A program made the translations under genes and the position numbers. The notes beneath the pieces were generated by a model. That model was given only the letters and a program-made list of their open reading frames with translations. It was not told where the DNA came from and searched no databases. A stretch of 45,171 nucleotides of DNA from Planococcus donghaensis MPA1U2. GTDB lineage: Bacteria > Bacillota > Bacilli > Bacillales_A > Planococcaceae. Numbering within the stretch: the stretch's first letter is position 1; each line of letters starts with the position of its first letter. Location: contig NZ_AEPB01000035.1 in assembly GCF_000189395.1 (NCBI RefSeq), positions 1 through 45,171 of the forward strand. Direction: 5' to 3'. Positions 40,277 through 45,171 of this stretch are shown piece by piece.

Positions 40277-41062
40277 ATGAAAAAATGGAGTCTTTTAGCA
40301 CTACTTATGGCAATGATGCTCGTGATCGCTGCTTGTGGATCCGACGAGAGTGAAGATACAACGGAGGGTGGAGAAAGTGGAAGTGATGCCAAAACCTACA
40401 AAGTAGGAATCGACACGACGTACCCACCTTTCGAGTTTGAAGTAGACGGCGAATATACAGGAATCGATATTGACTTGATCACAGCGATTGCTGAAAACCA
40501 AGGGTTCGAAATTGAATTCAGCCCAATGGACTTTGGTGGAATTATCCCAGCTTTGCAAGCGGATCAATTAGATGTCGCGATTGCTGGTATGAGTATTACA
40601 GATGAGCGTAAAGCAGTAGTTGATTTTTCTGATCCTTATTTTGATGCAGGTTTGTCTCTTGTTGTCGCAGAAGATAACAGTGAAATCACTTCTTTAGATG
40701 ATTTAGAAGGTAAAACGGTAGCGGTTAAGAGCGGAACTACGGGTGCTCAATTTGCTCGTGATAACGAAGCAGAATATGGCTACACAGTAGCACAGTTCGA
40801 AGATAGCCCATCTATGTTCCAAGAAGTTTCAAACGGTAATGCAGCAGTATTGTTAGAAGATTACCCAGTTATTGCTTATGCAATTGCTGAAAGTGGACTT
40901 TCTTTGAAAACAGTAGGAGATCGTTTAACTGGAGATCAATACGGAATTGCTGTATTAAAAGGTCAAAACGCAGAAGTTCTTGAGCAAATCAACACAGGTC
41001 TTCAAGAGTTGCGTGACAGCGGTAAATACGATGAAATTTTAGCGAAGTATATTGCAGAATAA
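40277..41062 (+). CDS. Polar amino-acid ABC transporter, substrate-binding lipoprotein
   Basis: Exported lipoprotein of 261 residues: signal peptide with lipobox VIAAC (Cys20), then a short acidic linker, then a type-3 solute-binding domain (VGIDTTYPPFEFEVDGEYTG, IAGMSITDERKAVVDFSDPY). Layout and length match B. subtilis ArtP/GlnH-type proteins for arginine, glutamine or similar; the ligand cannot be chosen from sequence alone. ATG with GGGGGAA 6 bases upstream. First gene of the binding protein-permease-ATPase operon; an internal terminator follows. Confidence 0.9.
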   Translation: MKKWSLLALLMAMMLVIAACGSDESEDTTEGGESGSDAKTYKVGIDTTYPPFEFEVDGEYTGIDIDLITAIAENQGFEIEFSPMDFGGIIPALQADQLDVAIAGMSITDERKAVVDFSDPYFDAGLSLVVAEDNSEITSLDDLEGKTVAVKSGTTGAQFARDNEAEYGYTVAQFEDSPSMFQEVSNGNAAVLLEDYPVIAYAIAESGLSLKTVGDRLTGDQYGIAVLKGQNAEVLEQINTGLQELRDSGKYDEILAKYIAE

Positions 41063-41067
41063 AAAAT

Positions 41068-41102
41068 AAATGTAGCGCGCATAAGCGCGCTGCATTTTTT
41101 TA
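41068..41102 (+). terminator. Internal terminator/attenuator inside the ABC operon
   Basis: AAATGTAGCGCGC / GCGCGCTGCATTT with ATAA loop and U run, between the binding protein and permease genes. It should make the binding protein more abundant than the membrane parts. Confidence 0.85.
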
Positions 41103-41120
41103 TTCAAAGGAGATGTAAAG

Positions 41121-41765
41121 ATGGATACAATTATTAATGCCTTTCCGTATTTAATGGAAGGTTTGAAAGTAACGCTCTATATATTTGCAATCGCAATTGT
41201 ACTTGGATTTTTAATCGGTTTAATTGTTGCGCTGTTTAGACTAGCACCTTTGAAAATTTTAAATTGGATTGCAAAAATCTTTGTTGATGCCATTCGAGGA
41301 ACACCATTTATCGTCCAGTTATTCTTTATCTATTTTGGTTTGAACTCTTTAGCTTTTATTTCTTTGGACAATACGACTGCAGGAATTGTAACCGTAGCAA
41401 TCAATGCAGGTGCTTATTTCTCGGAAATCATTCGTGCGGGTATTCAGTCAATCGATAAAGGACAAACAGAAGCAGCACGTTCTCTTGGCTTGAATTCAAC
41501 GCAAAACATGCGCTATATCGTATTGCCTCAAGCTTTCAGACGCATGTTGCCAACCATCACGAACCAAGCGATTATTTCATTAAAAGATACATCGTTGCTA
41601 TCAGTCATTGGAGTGGCAGATTTGACGCAAGAAGGTCGTATTCAGGCCAGCGCCACGTTTGACGCTTTTAATGTGTACTTAATCCTAGGAATTATATACT
41701 TCGTCGTTATTTACTTACTATCTATGCTGGCGAATTATGTAGAAAGGAAGTTTGTATTGCGATGA
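41121..41765 (+). CDS. Amino-acid ABC transporter permease
   Basis: Membrane subunit of 214 residues with five helices, His/Glu/Gln transporter type. [20 protein letters not shown] in the first part and the EAA loop [20 protein letters not shown], which docks with the ATPase. Only one permease gene is present, so a homodimer is expected. ATG with AAAGGAG 8 bases upstream; the stop overlaps the ATPase start. Confidence 0.92.
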   Translation: MDTIINAFPYLMEGLKVTLYIFAIAIVLGFLIGLIVALFRLAPLKILNWIAKIFVDAIRGTPFIVQLFFIYFGLNSLAFISLDNTTAGIVTVAINAGAYFSEIIRAGIQSIDKGQTEAARSLGLNSTQNMRYIVLPQAFRRMLPTITNQAIISLKDTSLLSVIGVADLTQEGRIQASATFDAFNVYLILGIIYFVVIYLLSMLANYVERKFVLR

Positions 41766-42490
41766 CTATGATTCGAGTAGAAAACTTAAAAAAATCATTC
41801 GGCAAGCTAGAAGTTATAAAAGATATCAGTACGGTCGTGGAAGAAAAAGAAGTTATTTGTGTTATTGGTCCATCTGGTTCGGGAAAAAGTACGTTTCTCC
41901 GCTGCTTAAACCGACTTGAAGAAATTACCGGAGGACATGTTTATATTGAAGGAACGGATATTACCGATCCGAAAATAGACATCAACCAAATTCGCCAAGA
42001 CGTAGGAATGGTGTTTCAGCAATTTAACTTATTCCCACATAAGTCGGTACTGGAAAACATTATTTTAGCACCGATGAAAGTAAAAAAAGGTGACAGAAAA
42101 TCTGTTGAGAAAAAAGCTTATGAACTGTTAGATAAAGTAGGACTTCGTGAAAAAGCAAAAGCTTACCCAGGCGAACTGTCGGGTGGTCAAAAGCAACGTG
42201 TAGCAATTGCTCGTGCACTGGCGATGGATCCGAAAATCATGCTATTTGATGAACCAACGTCAGCCCTTGACCCTGAGATGGTAGGCGATGTGCTAGATGT
42301 TATGAAGCAATTAGCGCAAGAAGGTATGACCATGGTCGTTGTGACACACGAAATGGGATTTGCTGCTGAAATGGGCGATCGCGTGTTGTTTATTGACGGA
42401 GGTTATATAGTAGAAGAAAATGTGCCGAAAGAATTGTTCGGCAATCCGCAACATGAGCGGACAAAAGCATTTTTGAGTAAAGTATTATAA
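41762..42490 (+). CDS. Amino-acid ABC transporter ATP-binding protein
   Basis: ATPase of 242 residues. Walker [10 protein letters not shown] (36-44), Q-loop in [14 protein letters not shown], signature LSGGQKQR from 139, Walker B with Asp163-Glu164 ([14 protein letters not shown]), and switch His in VVTHEM. Powers the import with the two preceding subunits. ATG overlaps the permease stop by four bases (ATGA), so it is coupled; a second ATG two codons later is possible. Terminator right after the stop. Confidence 0.94.
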   Translation: MTMIRVENLKKSFGKLEVIKDISTVVEEKEVICVIGPSGSGKSTFLRCLNRLEEITGGHVYIEGTDITDPKIDINQIRQDVGMVFQQFNLFPHKSVLENIILAPMKVKKGDRKSVEKKAYELLDKVGLREKAKAYPGELSGGQKQRVAIARALAMDPKIMLFDEPTSALDPEMVGDVLDVMKQLAQEGMTMVVVTHEMGFAAEMGDRVLFIDGGYIVEENVPKELFGNPQHERTKAFLSKVL

Positions 42491-42519
42491 AAGATGCGCC
42501 TCTGGGCGTATCTTTTTTT
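42490..42519 (+). terminator. Rho-independent terminator of the ABC operon
   Basis: AAAGATGCGCC / GGCGTATCTTT (one G-U), TCTG loop, U run, overlapping the last base of the stop codon. Confidence 0.9.
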
Positions 42520-42535
42520 GTGAATTTTTGCGTTT

Positions 42536-42640
42536 GGACAGTATTTGCTGTGATTTGGACAGTATTCTATTCGAATCGGACAGTATTTCACCCCATTCGG
42601 GCAGTATTCCACTCGAACTCGACAGTATTTCAAGATTATG
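42536..42640. repeat. Five tandem copies of a 21-bp repeat
   Basis: The word GGACAGTATT (or GGGCAGTATT, CGACAGTATT) begins at 42536, 42557, 42578, 42599 and 42620, exactly 21 apart each time, with variable pyrimidine-rich or TCGAA-containing spacers between. It fills the gap between the ABC operon terminator and the ppiB terminator. 21 bases is both seven codons and two helical turns. Confidence 0.9.
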
Positions 42641-42654
42641 GAATAAAACAACAA

Positions 42655-42690
42655 ACAAAAAGCCGGACTGGATGAAAATCCAGTCCGGCT
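42655..42690 (-). terminator. Terminator of ppiB
   Basis: Minus strand AGCCGGACTGGA / TCCAGTCCGGCT, 12 perfect pairs, followed by TTTTTG. Confidence 0.92.
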
Positions 42691-42704
42691 AAGCTCAATT
42701 GTTT

Positions 42705-43145
42705 TTATTCTTCGTCAAAAACGTGAACTTTTGTCATTTTGTCGCCATTGCTCATCGCTTTAGCAGTTTCAAGTCCTGAAGTCACTTGTCCGAAAACAGT
42801 GTGAACGCCGTCAAGATGCGGTTGTGGTGCGTGAACGATAAAGAATTGGCTTGAACCAGTGTCTTTACCTGCATGCGCCATTGAAAGGCTTCCTGCTTGG
42901 TGTTTGTGTGGGTTGCCTGCAGTTTCACATTTGATTGTTTTGCCGCTGCCGCCTGCACCCGTACCAGTAGGGTCGCCGCCTTGGCTTACGAAGCCAGGGA
43001 TTACGCGGTGGAATGTTACGTCATTGTAGAAACCTGAGTTTGCAAGTTCCTCAAAGTTTGCAACAGTGTTTGGTGCTTCATTAGGGAAAAGTTCGAATTC
43101 GATGATTTCGCCGTTTTCCATGTGGATGTGTCCTTTTTTAGCCAT
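42705..43145 (-). CDS. ppiB: Peptidyl-prolyl cis-trans isomerase, cyclophilin type
   Basis: Cyclophilin of 146 residues, cytoplasmic, aiding protein folding by proline isomerisation. The active site is intact: [19 protein letters not shown] with the catalytic Arg, [18 protein letters not shown], and [12 protein letters not shown]. Same length as B. subtilis PpiB. ATG with AAAGGAG 8 bases upstream. A likely promoter lies just ahead, and its own terminator follows. Confidence 0.95.
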   Translation of the reverse strand: MAKKGHIHMENGEIIEFELFPNEAPNTVANFEELANSGFYNDVTFHRVIPGFVSQGGDPTGTGAGGSGKTIKCETAGNPHKHQAGSLSMAHAGKDTGSSQFFIVHAPQPHLDGVHTVFGQVTSGLETAKAMSNGDKMTKVHVFDEE

Positions 43146-43180
43146 GTTAAAACATCTCCTTTATAATAGGTTCATTTTCT

Positions 43181-43209
43181 AGTATATCGATTTTTGAGGT
43201 GGCTGTATA
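43181..43209 (-). promoter_or_regulatory. Probable promoter of ppiB
   Basis: Minus strand TATACA, 17-base spacer, TATACT. The -35 is a partial match. Confidence 0.45.
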
Positions 43210-43222
43210 ATCATTTGGCACA

Positions 43223-44014
43223 TTACAATGCTTTTAATGATCCACCTTCTACAACAAGCGATTGTCCGGTTAAGTAAGAGTTAGCCGAAGAGGCAAGAAA
43301 AACAATGATTTTGGCAAATTCCTCCGGTTCTCCGTAGCGTCCGGCCGGAATCGATGCTTTGCTTTTTTCCACAATTTGCTCGACAACAACGCCTTGTTTG
43401 TCTGCAGCAATTTGATCGAGTTCACCGACGCGGTCTGTAGCAAATCGCCCAGGGCCAACAGTATTGACCAAAATGTTATCGCCTGCAACTTCACGCGCTA
43501 AAGTCTTCGCAAACCCAACCATTCCTGCACGGAAAGTGTTCGACAAAATCAATCCATCAATCACTTCTTTAACAGAAGAAGAGGAGACGTTAATGATGCG
43601 TCCGAATTGCTGTTCCTTCATATAAGGAAGAACGGCTCGGGATGCGCGAATATAGCTCAACAAATTTTGTTCAAAAGCTTGGTACCAATCGGCATCTTCA
43701 ATTGCATCAAAGCCACCAGCTTTTGGACCGCCTGTATTATTGACTAAAATATCAATTCGTCCAAATTGATCGGCTATAAAATGAAACAAATCCAGAATAT
43801 CTTGTTCTTTCGAGCCATCGCAAACGTGTGAGAATACTTGGCTATTACCAGAAGCTTCTTTAATCTCTGCTGCCGTCGCATCTAGTGTCTGTTGGTTTCG
43901 ACTAGAGATAATAACAATTGCGCCTTCTTTGGCAAACTCGAGTGCGGTTGCTTTGCCGAGACCTTTACTAGAAGCCATCACAACAACTACTTTTTCTTTA
44001 ATTCCTAAGTCCAC
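43223..44014 (-). CDS. SDR-like protein lacking canonical catalytic residues
   Basis: Rossmann-fold protein of 263 residues. The cofactor loop is MASSKGLG where active SDRs have TGxxxGxG (first Gly missing); NNTGG is kept; the Ser (NVSSSSVKE) is present, but the Tyr-x-x-x-Lys pair is replaced around LSNTFRAG by Asn and Arg. This matches my memory of a BKR-like SDR subgroup described as lacking the catalytic tetrad. It may still bind NAD(P). The start is GTG with GAAAGGGTG upstream; the longer ATG version lacks a site. Confidence 0.85.
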   Translation of the reverse strand: MDLGIKEKVVVVMASSKGLGKATALEFAKEGAIVIISSRNQQTLDATAAEIKEASGNSQVFSHVCDGSKEQDILDLFHFIADQFGRIDILVNNTGGPKAGGFDAIEDADWYQAFEQNLLSYIRASRAVLPYMKEQQFGRIINVSSSSVKEVIDGLILSNTFRAGMVGFAKTLAREVAGDNILVNTVGPGRFATDRVGELDQIAADKQGVVVEQIVEKSKASIPAGRYGEPEEFAKIIVFLASSANSYLTGQSLVVEGGSLKAL

Positions 44015-44172
44015 TGCATTCACCCTTTCGTATGTATCCAAGCTTTAGTTTAAAGATAAAAGACGGAGTATTCAAACTTTTATTTTTTTGAATTTCCGTC
44101 ATAAGTCCAATGGCGTGAAACCGGGTAAAATATGATAGGATATAGTTACTGATTAGATTAGGAGTGTTATAA

Positions 44173-45159
44173 ATGGGAGAACGCGAAATTTTTGATATAA
44201 CGATTATCGGCGGCGGGCCAACGGGCTTGTTTGCTTCCTTTTACGGCGGTATGCGCAAAATGAAAGTGAAAATTATAGACAGTTTGCCACAATTGGGTGG
44301 TCAACTGACTGAATTATATCCGGATAAATTCATTTACGATATCGGTGGATTTCCGAAAGTATTAGCAAAAGATTTAGTGGACAACTTAGTTCAACAAGCA
44401 AAATACGGAGATCCTGAAATTTGTTTAGAGGAAACGGTAACTGCTGCTGAACGTCACGAAGATTATTTTGTCATTCAAACAGACAAAGGGCTACATTATT
44501 CTAAAGCAATTTTGTTAACTGCAGGAGTTGGTGCATTCCAACCGCGTAAACTTGCAGTTGAAGGATGCGAAGCTTTTGAAGGAACATCACTTCATTACGG
44601 AGTGAAGGATTTAACGGTCTTTAGCGATAAAAAAGTAGTTGTTTTAGGTGGCGGTGATTCAGCCGTTGACTGGTCAATGATGCTTGAAAATGTTGCGTCG
44701 CACGTAACCTTGAGCCATCGTAGAGAGAAAATGACTGCACACGAAGCGAACATCGATGTTTTAATGGCATCTAAAGTAGAAGTGAAAAAACCTTTTGGTG
44801 TAAAAGAATTGGTCGGCGAAAACGGCCAAGTCCGTGAGCTTGTTCTTATAGACAAAGAAGGAAACGAAGAACGTCTTGAAGTAGACCATGTAATTTGCAA
44901 CTATGGCAACATTACTTCTTTAGGGGCTATAAAAGAGTGGGGCCTTGAAATGGATAAAAACTCCGTCATCGTCAACTCTAAAATGGAAACAAGCATTCCA
45001 GGAATCTACGCTGCAGGAGACATTGCAACGTATGAAGGAAAAGTGAAATTGATTGCAGTTGGTTTCGGTGAAGCACCGACAGCCATTAATAATGCAAAAT
45101 CTTACTTAGATCCAAAATCTAAAGTTCAACCACTACACAGTACGAGCGTTTTCAAATAA
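44173..45159 (+). CDS. Ferredoxin/flavodoxin-NADP+ reductase, TrxR-like (YumC type)
   Basis: Flavoprotein of 328 residues that moves electrons between NADPH and ferredoxin or flavodoxin. FAD loop GGGPTG (13-18), LGGQLTELYPDKFIYDIGGF, NADPH loop GGGDSAVDW (about 159-167), and late IYAAGDIATYEGKVKLIAVG. It lacks the CxxC redox pair of thioredoxin reductase, as in B. subtilis YumC. ATG with GGAGTG 6-7 bases upstream. Divergent from the SDR-like gene; ends 12 bases before the window edge. Confidence 0.93.
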   Translation: MGEREIFDITIIGGGPTGLFASFYGGMRKMKVKIIDSLPQLGGQLTELYPDKFIYDIGGFPKVLAKDLVDNLVQQAKYGDPEICLEETVTAAERHEDYFVIQTDKGLHYSKAILLTAGVGAFQPRKLAVEGCEAFEGTSLHYGVKDLTVFSDKKVVVLGGGDSAVDWSMMLENVASHVTLSHRREKMTAHEANIDVLMASKVEVKKPFGVKELVGENGQVRELVLIDKEGNEERLEVDHVICNYGNITSLGAIKEWGLEMDKNSVIVNSKMETSIPGIYAAGDIATYEGKVKLIAVGFGEAPTAINNAKSYLDPKSKVQPLHSTSVFK

Positions 45160-45171
45160 AACCAAAAAATC

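Noticed and set aside
42403-42654. 83-residue minus-strand frame with YCPN repeats
   Set aside because: The repeated peptide is a by-product of the 21-bp DNA repeats. The frame enters the ABC ATPase gene antisense and has no convincing ribosome site.

Overview
The window looks like an ordinary stretch of chromosome from a low-GC Gram-positive bacterium of the Bacillales. Planococcaceae (Planococcus or a relative) is my best guess, from gene content and recall of family members; no alignment was run. Support includes strong GGAGG-type ribosome sites, frequent TTG and GTG starts, U-tailed hairpin terminators, and many relatives of Bacillus subtilis genes (ykvR, ykvI, yhfI, ypsA, ytoQ, yumC, pepF, sbcDC, fadE-like). 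I saw no rRNA, tRNA, CRISPR array, prophage or intact insertion sequence.

Layout. 0-9 kb: DUF3219 protein and acyl-CoA dehydrogenase, YkvI-type membrane protein, a SigB-type stress protein, a YhfI-type metallo-hydrolase, an NAD(P)-binding reductase, a small membrane protein, a nucleobase permease, three interspersed palindromic repeats, and oligopeptidase PepF. 9-16 kb: a 685-bp gap that ends in a strong terminator, a PaaI-type thioesterase, small unknown genes, a minimal catalase, a BCCT osmolyte transporter, YpsA, a threonine/serine dehydratase and an unlisted 50-residue acidic protein. 16.3-20.9 kb: a catabolic operon (SDR, TetR regulator, thioesterase, FadE-like acyl-CoA dehydrogenase, quinone oxidoreductase) behind a palindromic operator. 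21-26 kb: ketopantoate reductase, then CstA with a cre site, a small protein ending in Cys-Cys, a cysteine-free ArsA-type ATPase and a medium-chain reductase. 26-32 kb: DUF4870 protein, YtoQ, a small WYL-like protein behind a LexA box, divergent from sbcD-sbcC. 32-38.5 kb: acetyl-CoA hydrolase/CoA-transferase, a composite repeat element, a MarR-MFS operon, hemolysin III family protein, a DUF1836 protein with a YaiI/YqxD protein, and a secreted SLH-domain protein. 38.5-45 kb: a SigB-controlled small membrane-anchored protein, an AI-2E family permease, a polar amino-acid ABC importer, five exact-period 21-bp repeats, PpiB, an SDR lacking the usual catalytic residues, and a YumC-type ferredoxin-NADP reductase.

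The clearest functional groups are acyl-CoA catabolism under a TetR regulator, carbon-starvation peptide or pyruvate uptake under CcpA, SOS-linked DNA end processing (SbcCD plus a LexA-controlled WYL-like protein), and general stress under SigB. The most promising under-described points are the CC-tailed protein with its cysteine-free ArsA partner, the SOS-controlled WYL-like protein, and the repeat elements. Start codons were often moved inward because a ribosome site supports an internal, frequently TTG or GTG, start.
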